From Magnolia sinica (lineage: Eukaryota; Streptophyta; Magnoliopsida; Magnoliales; Magnoliaceae), in the NCBI RefSeq assembly GCF_029962835.1, contig NC_080583.1, positions 49,765,658-49,829,657 of the forward strand: a stretch of DNA of 64,000 bases, in the 5' to 3' direction. Made by a program: the position numbers and the translations under genes. Positions 35,446 to 49,239 of this stretch are shown here, one piece after another; within the stretch, counting starts at the first letter, position 1; every line of letters starts with the position of its first letter. The notes below the pieces were generated by a model, which was not told where the DNA came from, ran no database searches, and worked only from the letters and a program-made list of their open reading frames with translations.

Positions 35446-35763
35446 GTCTACCCCCCTTAAAGAAAAATTTCATCCTTGAGAATCTGAGGGTAGTTCTTGT
35501 CGACCTCGGCTTCTGTTTCCCAAGTAGCCTTTTCCTCAGTGTGGTGTGTCCACGGTACCTTCACAAGTGGAATCAATTTACTACGCAGCACCTGGTCCTT
35601 CCTATCTAGAATCCGCGTCGGTCGCAGTACATAAGTAGCATCTTTACTCAATTGTACCTGCCCCCATTTGATAATGTGGAAAGGGTTAGGAACGTATTTC
35701 TTCAGCATAAATACATGAAATACGTTGTGCACGCCGACAAGTGGTGTGGGCAAAGCAAGGCAA
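35446..35763 (-). mobile_element. Chromovirus integrase tail / chromodomain-like end
   Basis: On the minus strand this segment carries PTPLVGVHNVFHVFMLKKYV and later VLRSKLIPLVKV, then the end of pol. It is the continuation of the integrase part that ends at 38845, separated from it by the solo LTR. Confidence 0.8.
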
Positions 35764-38700
35764 TGCTACCAAACGCCCCGAAATTCGGGGTCGAGCATAA
35801 CTCGGCTCAGAGTTCCAAAACATCACTTATGCAACATATTTAATGATGAATGTATGTTATTGTATTAGTGCATAAAACATGGAATAGATTAAGCCAAAAC
35901 ACGGATATGATTCAGGATAAGTGTTTAAAGCAATCGGTAGACTTATTGTATATTGTGTACAAGTGTTAATCCATGTATTACATATACAACCGGATCGTGT
36001 AAAAGTGTTATTTAACAAAATTATAAGTATCAAATTACATCATTTCATCCCAAAAGAAATCCCCATTATGTTAAGCAATGTACTCAAGGCTCGCTAGAAC
36101 CCGTCTCAAAACTGCATAGGAGAAGGCAGCCTCGTCATCATCCAGCTCCGCTCTGCTCAGACGTCGCATCCACCTCTGCAACATCGGGGCCTAAGACGAG
36201 TCGGTGGGTGTTTAACACCGCCCCAAAACGTGAGAGTGAGTGATCAACTCGGTGGAACAATAAGGCACTGGTTAACATGTTATCAGTCTAATCAAACAGA
36301 ATGATAAAGCAAGACAATTAAATAAATCCTAATTACACTTGTTAATGCAATCATGAATGCAATATGATGCGTGCCCTCACGCGTACACCCTCAGCGTCTT
36401 CATCTTACGTTATGCATGACATCGCCTCAAAGTGCGCCACATCTATAAAGCACATGCAAATGCGGTGCATAGATATGATTACCAAGTTGTTATTAGTCCA
36501 TTTCACACAATAGGATTGGGAAGCTAAGATACCTTCCTCATATCACCATCCAAACAGTGATCCATACTAGGGTCGTCAATCCTAGATATCTCATACGATC
36601 ATATAGTTGAGGTCATAGCAAAGGGCTCGTCACCAATCAATGCACGCCTTTCATGCCCTTACTACCACAGATCGGCTCGTCACCTCCTTGCGGTATCCAG
36701 GTATGCTCGAGGTCACTACAAAGGGCTCGTCACCAATCAATGTAGGCCGACAGCACGAATATAGTGTCCCATACCACCATAATCGGCTCACGAGTTAAGT
36801 TGCTCACTGGTCACTACGGGGAGGCTCGTCACCCTAGTGTAGGCCGACAGCTCGGCCACGGTGTCCCATACCACCATGTCCGGCTCATGAGTCTTAGCGG
36901 ATCAGGTACCATGGTTATTAGGATTTCACTGGTAAGTTCGGTACCCTAGATTCAAGCAGTAGCGTCCATACATGGTTAACATACATCGGACAATCGGGTT
37001 ACTTGACGAACTCGACTAGCACGAGCGCACGTTGAGTTGAACGACATAGAGTGCGCAAACACTCCGCGTGGCCAAACCACTGCCGACAACTCTAATACGA
37101 CTCGGGTTCGTCTAATACGTCTTACGTGGCGAAAGCAATCTCAACCACGATTCATAGGGTCAATTATCGATTTCCTGGACTAAGGCATAGTCCCAAATAC
37201 CTTACACTACTACAGATATTCATATGGAATGTAAAACAGTAATGGATCAACAACTCAAATCATGGTACATACACATCTGAAGAGTATCAACTTAACATAA
37301 ATGTAAGCATAGGAGATGCTTGAATTTAAATAACTTGGAATGTAACTGCATAAAGGAAAACATGCGCATCCATAGGAGTATTGAGAATCACTTCTCAACG
37401 CCCGCATTTAGTGTAATCAGTTACACTTTAGATCATTCATGCATTTCTACAAACACTTAGCATACGTGGAACAACATACATGACGTATGTTGAAATACAT
37501 GCACGTAGACAATTCCTTTTTATCAAGGAGTTGTCATACATGTATCTAGCATACATACATGACAATTAATCATGGCAAACATAAGTGCATATTTTATACA
37601 TATATGGTACTTTATAAATACACATAGAATACGCAAATCTCAATATAGCACATGCATATCAGGAAAGCAATGTAAACACAACATTTGACATGTGAAATCT
37701 CATCCATAACAAGAATAAATCACTAACTGGGATTGAAAGCCTTGAAAACCATAACCTATACACTTAAAGTCCGCACCTTAAGCGAAGAAAGAACCGCTGA
37801 GCTGATTTAGACGAGTTGTCTTCATCAACGGCGCTAGAATACCCTAAAATAAGGATAGAAATGAGATACAACAACACCAAGTCTAGTCTAAGCTCTAACA
37901 CAGGTTAGGGTTAGGTTAACTTACCCCAAAGGAACTCAGAATTGTCAGAAGAACGATTCAAAGTGAAGGTTCAAAGGTGAAGAAGAACGAGGAAGAATCC
38001 AAGATGATTCACCAACTTATCTCTCTCACTTTCTCTCTCTTTTCCACTCTCTTTCCAAGCTAGGGTTAGAGAAAATCGTATGGAAAAGAGGGCTAGGGTT
38101 TAAGGACTATATATAGGCCTTAAAAATGATGGAAATAACCCCAGGGTCAAGGTATACTTAGGTTATAACCAAAGCACACCTTCCTCGATCCAACGAAGCA
38201 CTTCGGTGGGCCTATAACCACGAAAGGTCGGACTTAACCTCATTGACCATGGATCTAGGTCAAGCGAGTTTTCATACCGACCGGCTCTTGGATCAGTAGT
38301 GGCGGACCACACTCAATTCAACGGTCACGGAAACTCGATCAGTCCACAAGCACTAGGATATGCATGGGCCAACCACCGATCAGAGGGTGAAATTGGGTCG
38401 AAATCCAACGGTCGAATGCTTAAAATCGTCGCGCAAGCGGCAACGACTCAATTTCATAAAAGCTTATTAAGTTCCAACCGTTCTCACACTCTTCACTCCG
38501 AGCTCAAGCAAATCGACCCAGAACATCAGATCGACTTGATTTTCGAGGTGAAGATCAAGCCCAACTCGGTGACCGCAACAGCCTAAGATCATCGCCATCG
38601 GACTTTCGACGCGCGGTCCAGGTCCGATCCAGATCTTCCAAAAATTCCCCAGAACAACTGGATTTAGCGATGGATCCCAGATTTCAGAGTAACGTAGCGC

Positions 38701-38844
38701 TCACTAATCTACACGTTTAGAGCCATGCAGATACAATTTAAAGTGATTGATGCGGATTTCACAAGCAATCAAGTAAAGCGCTAATTACCCCAAAACAACT
38801 ACTTAAGGAAAGATTAGCACAGAAATTCCAAGGTCGTTACCACA
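35764..38844 (-). repeat. Solo LTR (about 3.1 kb) inserted in the chromovirus integrase
   Basis: The left end tgctaccaaacgccccg and the following cggggtcgagcataactcgg resemble the left end of the LTR at 32281. Shared inner blocks (ctcgtcacc tandem words at about 36600-36860; acttatgcaacata) show the same family. No internal region lies with it. Integrase coding resumes on both sides. Right end is good to a few bases. Related to its host and younger than it. Confidence 0.75.
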
Positions 38845-40507
38845 CCCACTCGATCCAGAATCTGGATTGGGCCAATGAATCTCGGCGTGAGTTTCCCTTT
38901 CTTTCCAAACCAGAGGACTTCCTTCATTAGGAAAACTTTCTGGAATACGTGGTCCCCAACCTCGAACTCTAGCGGTCGCCACCTTGTATCGGCGTAGCTC
39001 TTCTGTCTGCTTTGCGCTACCAGAAGTCAACGCCTGATAATGTCGATCTTCTTGAAGGTCATCTGCACTAACTCTGGGCCAATTAGACTATTCTTGCCAA
39101 CCTCTGCCCAGCAATGCGGTGCTCGACAGGGATGCCCATACAATGCCTCATAAGGAGTCATTCCAATACTCGCTTGAAAACTGTTGTTATAATCGAACTC
39201 AGCATAAGGAAGATAGTCATCCCAATTGTCCTTGAAATCAAGCACACAAGCTCGCAATATGTCCTCTAACACCTGATTCACCCGTTCCGTCTACCCGTCA
39301 GTCTGTGGGTGGAACGCAGTGTTGAACTTCAGTTTCACACCCATTGCTTCCTTGATACGAGTTTAAAAGATAAATGTGAATCATATGTCTCGGTCCGACA
39401 CGATCTCCATAGGCACTCCATATAGACGTACTATCTCCTTGATGTACAACCTGACTAAATCGTCTGCTGAGTTTGAGACTTTAATAGGGAGAAAATGAGC
39501 CAATTTCGTCAACCGGTCTACAATCACCCAAATGGAGTCATGCCCCTTCCTCGTCTTTGGTAACCCTGAGATGAAATCCATAGAGATGAAATCCCACTTC
39601 CATTCTGTTATGGGCATGGGCTGAAGTAGTCCAGGAGGTTAGCGATGCTTTGCCTTGACCTGCTGGCATGTGAGACAATGGGATACATAGTCTGCTATGT
39701 GGGCCTTCATGTTGTCCCACCAGTACGAGTACTTTATGTCTCGATACATCTTCGTACTACCAGGATGCATCGCCATCTTCGAATTATGAGCAGCTTCGAG
39801 AACTTCCTTTCTTAGGTCATGAAGATTTAGGACGCATAGGCAGCCACGATAATGTAAACCCCCATCGGTACCAACTCTCCATTCTGAGTCTTCACTATCG
39901 CTCACCTACTCTCTCATCTTGTCAATAGTTCATCATCTTTCTGAGCCGCAATAACCCTGTCATCAATGAGTGGCTGTGCATAAATGTGTGAGACGCTCTT
40001 GAACGGCTCCTCTACCGTAAGTTTCTGCTCAAGTCTCACACAAACTCTACCATGTTCCATTCCTCTATCATCAGCGGAGCCGCAAATGCTATAGTCTTCT
40101 TGCGGCTCAACGCGTCTGCCACAAGGTTAGCCTTGTTAGGATGGTAGGAGACCTCGAACTCGAAGTCCTTCAAGGTTTCCATCCACCGTCTCTGCCTCAT
40201 ATTCAGGTCCCTCTGCGTGAATATGCACTTGAGGCTCTTGTGGTCGCAAAAGGGCTCGAACTCCTCTTCACAGAGGTAATGTCTCCAAAGCTTCAATGCA
40301 AAGATGACCGCTGCTAACTCTAGGTTGTGTGTAGGGTAGTTTTCATCGTATTTTCTCAACTGTCGCGATGCATAGGTAATAACCCTGTCCTTCTACATCA
40401 GAACACAACCCAAACCAACACGAGAGGCGTCGGTGTATATCGTATACTTGACCCCTTGCTCTGGCAATACTAGCATAGGGGCAGATGTCAACTTGTCCTT
40501 TAGTTCT
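38845..40507 (-). mobile_element. Chromovirus integrase and RNase H segment
   Basis: On the minus strand: RNase H (DALSRKK near its end, with [20 protein letters not shown]), a zinc-binding stretch, and integrase core ([20 protein letters not shown]). Then come the NNSFQASIGMTPYEALYG region and a GKLTPRFIGPIQILDRVG tail at the solo-LTR border. Fossil, with a few breaks. Confidence 0.85.
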
Positions 40508-43500
40508 TGAAGACCCGTATCCTAGTCTGTACTGTTCTGTCGAATCCCGCGATCCTTCTCGTCGAATTTCAGCAACCTGTGACCTATGATCGATGTTTGC
40601 ACATGACCCTAAGTCGTATCCTGTAGATTTGAGTCGGCTTAATTTAATACATGTACATTGCGATCGTACCACCACCGCGGTTCCAACGCCGTGACTCGCG
40701 CACCGACCTGATACTTAGGTCAAAAGATATGGGCCTGCGTTTATTTTAAGGAAAACACTATGTGTTTGCAATCCCAAGAGAATCTCTACAATATGTCTCA
40801 TCAATCAATCAATCAAAGCTTTCTTTCTTCTCAAGTCCTCACCCTCTCTCTTACACACCCATACATGTCAAGTACACCATCACCTCACATCCATCACTCC
40901 ATCAGCCATCACTTCTCTTACAACCACCCTCTCTCCCTCTCTCTCTCTCTCTCTCTTTCTCTTCACATTTTCCAAGCAAGAGAGGAGAGTGCACGTCTAA
41001 GCCATCCCAAGTGAGACAAGAGTGACATTCATCTTTCATCATCTTCCATCAAAGTGAAGCACAAGGAGCTCGGCGTTCCATTGGATCAAGAAGATCGAAC
41101 GGTGGGTGCTTCTATAGGCTAGTTTTCATATTTTTATGATGGGCCAAGTGAGGCCTACTGATCGATGGTATGGATCTCACTTTGGACCCTAAGATGTGGC
41201 CGATGGCCCACCTTGATTATCATGATCATTCCATGATGGGGCCATTATCCATGCACCCCATCACGATGTTTACTTTCTAAGTTTGAAAGAGGTCATCTAG
41301 ACTTTCCATTTTTGTGGAGAAGGAATCTCCACCGTTGATCTTTGATTTGATAGGCCCACATGTATTGAGACCCACTTGATGTGTGATTGAATGCAAGGGA
41401 AGGCTCATAGTGGCGGAGCCCTCCATCATGCATGTCCCTCGATCTCTCTCTTTCTCTCTCTCTCCCTCTCTTTTTCATTTATTTTCTTTGTGTGTTGATG
41501 TGGCTATGTGGCCCACTTGGATGGACCCCACCATGAAGCATGTATTTGATCCAAGCCACTTGTAGGTGAGGCCCACTTTATATATGTGTAGGTTCTACAC
41601 CACCTAGCCATGTGGTGGCCCACCTAAGTAGGGCCCACCTTAAATATATTCCTATACCCAGAAACAGTCCAGCATGCATCTGGACGTGAACTTGGAAGTG
41701 AACTTGGAAATACAAATAGTAGCTTTGGTTAAAAGCTTTTGGGAATGACTGCTCATGTAGGCCTCACCTAGATGTATGGGTTTAATCCACACCATCCATT
41801 CCATTCTCCTGGTCATTTTAGGCAGTGAGCTGAAAAATGAAGCTGATCTGAGTATCTAGTGGGCCATAGCATAGGAAACAGTGGTGTTCACCGTGAAAAT
41901 ACACCTTGCTATTTCTATACATCGAAATATGCCCGATATTGGGCTTGATGGATTTGTTATAAACTGTAGAATCCATTGGGTGGGGTGGATTCTCTTGAAG
42001 CGGGCCCCACGTACGAAAAATCCCAGAAAAATAGATTTAAAAAAAAATAAACATATGCAGCAAACGTTGTTGCTGCCAGAGGCGCATAGGCAGCGCCTGC
42101 GTTTGGTGCTGGAGGGTAGGGAATTGGGTCCCATATGTGGGCCCCACCATGATGTGTTTTGCACATCCACACTGTGCATATATTAGGTCCCCTATGGGAC
42201 AGTGGGCCCCCCAAAAATCAGCCCTATACATGGCTCAGGTGGCCCACATCATATGAAACAGTGGTGATTGCATGTCTGCCTTTGAAACCCCTTTCGGGTC
42301 CCTAGAGTTTTGGAACCATATGAAATTTGTTTTTCCCTCTTCAATCTGGGTCTGTATGACCTTATCAACGGATTGGATGGTGCATAAATAACATGTGGTG
42401 GCCCACGTAGGACCCACCCATCCAGCCGTTTTGCTGGGTACCGCACACCAGCGCTTGGCTGGTGTATTGGCGCTAGCAAGCGGTGTGGTCCACTGCTGAT
42501 GACGTCAGCAGTGGTTTGGACCCACTGTGACGTATGTTTTGCATCCCTCCATCCAGATGGCTGGACAGTGGGCCCTTCATGGCATGTATATGATATCCAA
42601 ACTGTTCATCCATTTGGTGAACGTGGACCCCACATGTTGTATACGGTTAATCTAATTGTCCATCCTTTTGGCAAGCTCCTTTCATGGCTTGAGGCAAAAC
42701 GAGACAGATCTACTTATCAGGTTGGCCACTGTTAAAAACAGTGGAGCATTGAACATCTATCATTGAAATCCTCTTGGTATCATAGAGAATCTGGATCAAC
42801 ATGAAACTTGTTTTCTTTTTTTATTCAGGTCTGTGTGACCTTATGATCAGATTGGATGGAAAATAAATGTATGTGGGCCTTCGAAATTTCAATGGTGGAA
42901 ATCATTAGCACCACTATTATTTGGAGGGCAGTCCGGTTGATCTTTTGATATGATTCTTAGATATATATATGTATATATCCAGTTGATCTTTTGGTATGGT
43001 CCAAATGATCCCTTAATGTGACTCTTTTTGGGTATGTATGAGGCCCATTTGAGGAGGCCCATCTTGATGTATTTATGGCCCATTGTTGAGGCCCACCTTG
43101 ATATATATATATATAGGGCCCATGGGTTGAGGCCCCATTTGTTAAGGTCCATTGAGTTGTATTAGGGCTCATGGGTTGAGGCCCATTGTGATGTATTCAA
43201 GGTCTGTTATTAAGGCCCACGTTGATATGTATGAGGCCCATTATTGAGGCCCACCTTGATATGTATGAGGCCCGTTATTGAGGCCCACCATGATATGTAT
43301 GAGGACCATAGGATGAGGCCCATTTGATGTATTTGAGGCCCATAGGTCAAGGCCCAATGGTATGTATACAAGGTCTATTGCATTGTGTGATTCCACCATG
43401 GGTTATGTAATGACATCTATGGCGGGCCATGCCTTGGGAGCAATGTTGGTTTGACGTCCACGTTGTAAGAATAATGTTGGTTAAATGTTTGCATTATCAC

Positions 43501-45223
43501 TCTCCCTAGGGCCCATTGATAGGCCCACTTGTTACGTGTAGGTTGTCTAGGCCCATCTTCGTTGTGAGGATAGTTCATCACTTTATAACATGCTTAGTAT
43601 AATTCCATGCCTCATGCCATACGCATCATATGCATGCTTGATATGAGGAATGTTTGATCATAGCATAAGTCGTTGGGTTGAAACATTTACAGGACTCCTT
43701 ATGAGGCGGAGTGCCCCATATGAGCGCAGGTACACGCGAGATTGTTGCATGATTATATGGTGTGACTCATGCATCTCACATATGTGTGACTTGATCATTA
43801 TACGCCCTAACGACATCAGGGCCGTGACCTCTACAGGCACATCGTGAATGGCCGTATCGGATACCAGAAATACTTGATTATCGCACTGTGAGCACTTAAG
43901 ATATCCTTAAGTAAAAATCTCAGAACCTTTTTAGTACCAAGAGATGCTCCAACGTTTAGACCGAGTGGATACATGAGCGCCCGAGTGCCGAATACCAGTA
44001 GGCCGCGTCTCTCACTATGTCGTGGTCGGTTATGAGGGGGTGTGGCGTTATCCGCCTGAGTGAGGGGGCTGTAAGCTAGGTTGAGTATGACCAGCTCGTA
44101 AATGGATCTGCTATCGACGGGTCGGGTAGGTATTGGCTATCGGCTGGCGGATAGTGAGGTCTCTTCTACTCACCGGGCTGTGCAGCGAGGAGGCAGTCGG
44201 TGTGGAGTGTAATAGACCCGGGTGTCCAGAGAGCAACCGTACTAATATGTGGACTTATTGAGCGAAATTGCATATCCATCCATTCATTCATTCACTATCC
44301 ACTTAGGCTCGTGGTGCGTAACTATTTGTTACATGTACCATCGCATAGCTAGGATTTTGGTTGTGCGTGCGACTAACCTGAGACCAGGAGTTTACCACAT
44401 TGTGTCGACTATCCAAATTTAGGTATGGGACTGGTTTGGATAGAAGTCCCTTATGATGGACCCCATAACCTGTGATACTTCGTACTATCATCTTAACTTC
44501 ACATTCCAGCATGTTCATTTCATTTGCACCACATATTACATTGCATCCGCAGTACTTAGCATTTTGAGTTACTATGTTTTTGCACTGATATGTCCTAAAC
44601 GGACTTAGTAGGATTTACATATTGCATTGTAGCCTCGACATCTGACATTTGGCTCTCTGTGACTCCTCATTTACATAGTTGATTTGTCTAGCTAGTATTT
44701 CTGAGATTGTATGATTTATGGGCTTATCATTATTTTCGCTTACTCTGATATCGTATGATTCATGATCTTGTTAGTATTTCCATTTATCCTGATGATGTAT
44801 GATTCATATGCTTCATTATATACGTGGCACTTACCTTACACACACTTTCACCACCCTTTAAGCTTTCTATAAGCTTATGCATGATAGATGCGTGCAGGTG
44901 GCGTTACGTTGCAGCAACGTTGAGCTTGGAGCGTGCAGTTGTCTTCTGGAGCTTTGATTTCAATATATGTATTTTCCTTTCAGCATTGTATTCAATTAAT
45001 TATATTAGTGGATATGTGATGATGCTGCTGCCTCTGTGAATTGGTTATGCTCCATTACAAAAAATAAAAAAATTCATATTGAAAATTCTTCTTGTAGGAT
45101 CCCAGGATCGAAATCTGGCATGTGAGTGTTGGGATTCGAGAATGGGACACTACGGAGGCTGTCGGCACCGGATTCGGCGATCGGGAATTTTATAAGTCCC
45201 TTTTCTGAGTTTGGGGCATGACA
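40508..45223 (+). repeat. 5' LTR of the giant-LTR element
   Basis: It ends in gtttggggcatgaca just before the primer-binding site. It contains, in order: a conserved block around aatctctacaatatgtctc, CT-rich DNA, several MITE-like units with gtgggccccac words, a ggcccat/ggcccacc tandem array (43025-43375), and a block with tgtcgtggtcggtt and ctatccaaatttaggtatggg. Left end is good to a few bases. Confidence 0.8.
43025..43375 (+). repeat. Tandem 'gaggcccattgttgaggcccacc' array in the LTR
   Basis: Units of about 34-40 bases carry aggcccatt and aggcccacc plus ttgatatgtatg. Each repeats GGCCCA (reverse TGGGCC), the plant site II word known to bind TCP factors. The same array occurs at 53889-54150 and, in looser form, at 27070-27240 and 31540-31850 (inverted). 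Confidence 0.8.
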
Positions 45224-45629
45224 GAAGTTGGTATCAGAGCATAACTTGGGAATACCTGAAGATAACATCACATATCTACTGATAGCTACCCTTTCACTCT
45301 ATGATTATTGAGAACTTAGAATGGTTAGATCCCCGAGTTCGAATAACTTAGAGATTTTCTAATATAGCTCCCTATCGTTGAGATTGTGAGGTTGCATAGT
45401 ATTTCAGTTTCGATCATTTCTGATCAGGATCCAAGGTCCAGTTGCAACATCATAGCGCTGATAAGGCGTTTTGGGAGCAAGAGGCTGATATTCGTGGGTG
45501 TTGTCCCCATATCTAGGATGTTTGATGATTATATTTATAATGGTAGGATTTCCCTCCCTTGGTGAGCTCTGTATTGGTTTTATTTTGGTTTACATTTCGA
45601 GGACAAAATTTTTATTAGGATGAGAGAGC
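45224..45629 (+). mobile_element. Residual internal region of the giant-LTR element
   Basis: It starts with the primer-binding site at 45229-45240 and ends in a purine-rich ggatgagagagc before the 3' LTR. No open frame of note. The very short length implies loss of all coding parts or a non-autonomous design. Confidence 0.75.
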
Positions 45630-48261
45630 TGTAAGGCACGTATCTTAGACTGTACTATTCTGTAGGCTTCCACGGTCCTCATGGTTGAATTTTGATGACC
45701 CGCTTTTATTAGCATTTACATGCGATCCTGAGTTAGATCTCGTATTCCAGAGTCGGCACGACCTGATACTTGTACCCTTGCGACCGCGCCATCACCATGG
45801 TTCCAACGTTGCGTATTACCCGCAGAGCTGATACCCGAGCCAGGAAATGTGGGCCCCCGTTCAATTTAAGGAAAACACCATGCATTTGTAATCCCAAGAG
45901 AATCTCTACAACATGTCCCATCAATCAATCAATCAAAGCTTTCTTTCTCCTCAAGTCAAGCAACCCCAAAGTCAACTCTTTCTCACCCTCTCTCTTACAC
46001 ACTCATACATGTCAAGTACATCATCACCTCACATCCATCACTCCATCAGCCATCACTTCTCTTACAACCACCCTCTCTCCCTCTCTTCACATTTTCCAAG
46101 CACCAAAATAAGCTCACGTCCAAGCCTTTCCCAAGAGAGAAAAGTGATTTTGTGTGGCCCACTTTCCCATCCCAAAATCCTTCATCCTAGTCATTCATCT
46201 TTCATCATCTTCCATCAAAGTGAAGCACAAGGAGCTCGGTGTTCCATCGAACCAAGAAGATCGAACAATGGGTGCTTCTATAGGCTAGTTTTCATGTTTT
46301 TATGATGGGCCAAGTGAGGCCTACCGATCGATGGTATGGATCTCACTTTGGACCCTAAGATGTGGCCGATGGCCCACCTTGATTATCATGATCATTCCAT
46401 ATGGGGCCATTCTCCATGGACCCCATCATGATGTTTACTTTCTAAGTTTGAAAGAGGTCATCTAGACCTTCCATTTTTGTAGAGAAGGAATCTCCACCGT
46501 TGATCTTTGATTTAATGGGCCCACATGTTTTGGGACCCACTTGATGTGTGATTGAATGCAAGGGAAGACTCATAGTGGCGGAGCCCTCCATCACCCGTGT
46601 CCCTTGATCTCTCTCTTTCTCTCTCTCTCTCTCCCTCTCATTTTCATTTATTTTCTTTGTGTGTTGATGTGGCCGTGTGGCCCACTTGGATGGACCCTAC
46701 CATAAAGCATGTATTTGATCCAAGCCACTTGTAGGTGAGGCCCACTTTATAAATGTGTAGGTTCTACACCACCTAGCCATGTGGTGGCCCACCTAAGTAG
46801 GGTCGACCTTAAATATATTCCTATACCCAAAAATAGTCTAGCGTGTGTCTGGACGTGAACTTGGAAATATAAATAGTAGCTTTGGTTAAAAGCTTTTGGG
46901 AATGACTGCTCATGTAGGCCTTACCTTGACATATGGGTTTAATCCACGTCGTCCATTCCATTCTCTCGGTCATTTTAGGCGTTGAGCCGAAAAATGAAGT
47001 TGATCTGAGTATCTGGTGGGCCATAGCATAGGAAACAGTGGTGTTCACCGTTAAAATACACCATGCTGTTTCTGTACACCAAAATATGCCCAATATTGGG
47101 CTTGATGGATTTGTTATGGTTTGTAAAGACCAATGGTTGGGGTGAATTTTTTTGATACGGGCCCCACATAGGAAAGACCTGCGAAAAACCAGTTTCAAAA
47201 AAATAAAATAAAATAAAATAAATTAGACAGCAGCACTGCTGCTACTGCTGATGTCAGGAAGCACGGTGTCCTGCGTTTGGTGCTGGAGGGTAGGGAATTG
47301 GGTCCCATATGTGGGCCCCACCATGATGTGTTTTGCACATCCACACTGTGCATATATTAGGTCCCCTATGGGACAGTGGGCCCCCCAAAAATCAGCCCTA
47401 TACATGGCTCAGGTGGCCCACATCATATGAAACAGTGGTGATTGCATGTCTGCCTTTGAAACCCCTTTCGGGTCCCTAGAGTTTTGGAACCATATGAAAT
47501 TTGTTTTTCCCTCTTCATTCAGGTCCATGTGACCATATTAATGGGATGGATGGAAGATAAGTGTTATGGTGGGCCCCACGTGGGACCCACCTCTTTCTAG
47601 AGGATTGGCTGGGTACCGCACACCAGCGCTTGGCTGGTGTATTGGCGCTAGCAAGCGGTGTGGTCCACTGCTGATGACGTCAGCAGTGGTTTGGACCCAC
47701 TGTGACGTATGTTTTGCATCCCTCCATCCAGATGGCTGGACAGTGGGCCCTTCATGGCATGTATATGATATCCAAACTGTTCATCCATTTGGTGAACGTG
47801 GACCCCACATGTTGTATACGGTTAATCTAATTGTCCATCCTTTTGGCAAGCTCCTTTCATGGCTTGAGGCAAAACGAGACAGATCTACTTATCAGGTTGG
47901 CCACTGTTAAAAACAGTGGAGCATTGAACATCTATCATTGAAATCCTCTTGGTATCATAGAGAATCTGGATCAACATGAAACTTGTTTTCTTTTTTTATT
48001 CAGGTCTGTGTGACCTTATGATCAGATTGGATGGAAAATAAATGTATGTGGGCCTTCGAAATTTCAATGGTGGAAATCATTAGCACCACTATTATTTGGA
48101 GGGCAGTCCGGTTGATCTTTTGATATGATTCTTAGATATATATATGTATATATCCAGTTGATCTTTTGGTATGGTCCAAATGATCCCTTAATGTGACTCT
48201 TTTTGGGTATGTATGAGGCCCATTTGAGGAGGCCCATCTTGATGTATTTATGACCTATTGT

Positions 48262-49238
48262 TGTCACGCCTGGAACTTAGAAACCGGGCTTATAAAATTC
48301 CCGATCGCTGAATCTAGTGCCGACAGCTCTATAGTACCCCATTCTTGGCTCCCGGCACCCATACGCCAGGTTCCGATCCTGGGATGCTACAAGTAGGGTT
48401 TCTAATCATCAATTTGATTTGTAATGAGCATAACTAAAAGCATAACCCTTGAACAAAACCACAAGAACGCCATCATGAAATCCACTATGATAAAAAACTT
48501 TGAGTACAATGCGTATAAAAGAAAATACAAGATAGTGCAAATAACGGAAACTCCAAAAGCTCGACCGCATGCTCCAACTGCGGTGAAGCTACGGCTGCAT
48601 CTTGGCGTCACCTACACACATCAATCATGCATAAGCTTATAGAAAGCTTAGAGGGTTGTGTAAGTGTATGTGCAATATAAGCGTGCTCAGAATGTAAGGT
48701 CAGAGTAATGCGAAATCATGTTAATGAGTACATGAATGTAATCAGCTGTACCAAGGCAATGCGGTGCATGATATGAATGCTATCGGCTATAACACGGCCA
48801 TGCGATGCGAGATGCAACTCAAGCATACCAATCCTCATCATATATCAGTACAGTTCTCATTCTGGATATTCACCGGGATTCAGTACACTCCAAATGGCAC
48901 TGCCACTCTTTTAGCTGCACAGTCCAAGTGATCGTAAGAAACCTCACTATCCGCCTGGCCAATGTCTGCCAATACCTATCGGGCACGTCGATAGCGGACC
49001 CATTCATGAGTTGGTCAAACTCATCTTAGTATTGTCCCCTACTCTCCGGTGAGTAAGGCCACACCCCTTTCCAACCGACCACGACACAGTGGGAGACGCG
49101 ACTTCTTGGTATTTAGCTCTCGTGCGCTCATATATCCACTCGGTCTCGACGTTGGAGTCATCCTTTAGTACCATCAGGTTTAGGGATTTTCTCCCAGGGA
49201 CATCTATAGCACCCCGATGCTAGAAACAGTATTGGTCA
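48262..49238 (-). repeat. Partial 3' LTR of the second giant-LTR element
   Basis: About 1 kb corresponding to the LTR 3' end (tgtcacgcctggaacttag... ctcggtctcgacgttgg). It joins directly to the internal remnant, so most of this LTR is gone. Confidence 0.75.
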
Positions 49239-49239
49239 G

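Noticed and set aside
40760-41025. Ser-Leu-rich frames near 'caatcaatcaatcaaagc'
   Set aside because: LTR sequence repeated at 45880-46100 and inverted near 53590; not coding.
41856-42231. Overlapping frames of about 100 codons on both strands in the LTR
   Set aside because: They lie in non-coding LTR repeat DNA, have mirror frames on the other strand, and match no family.
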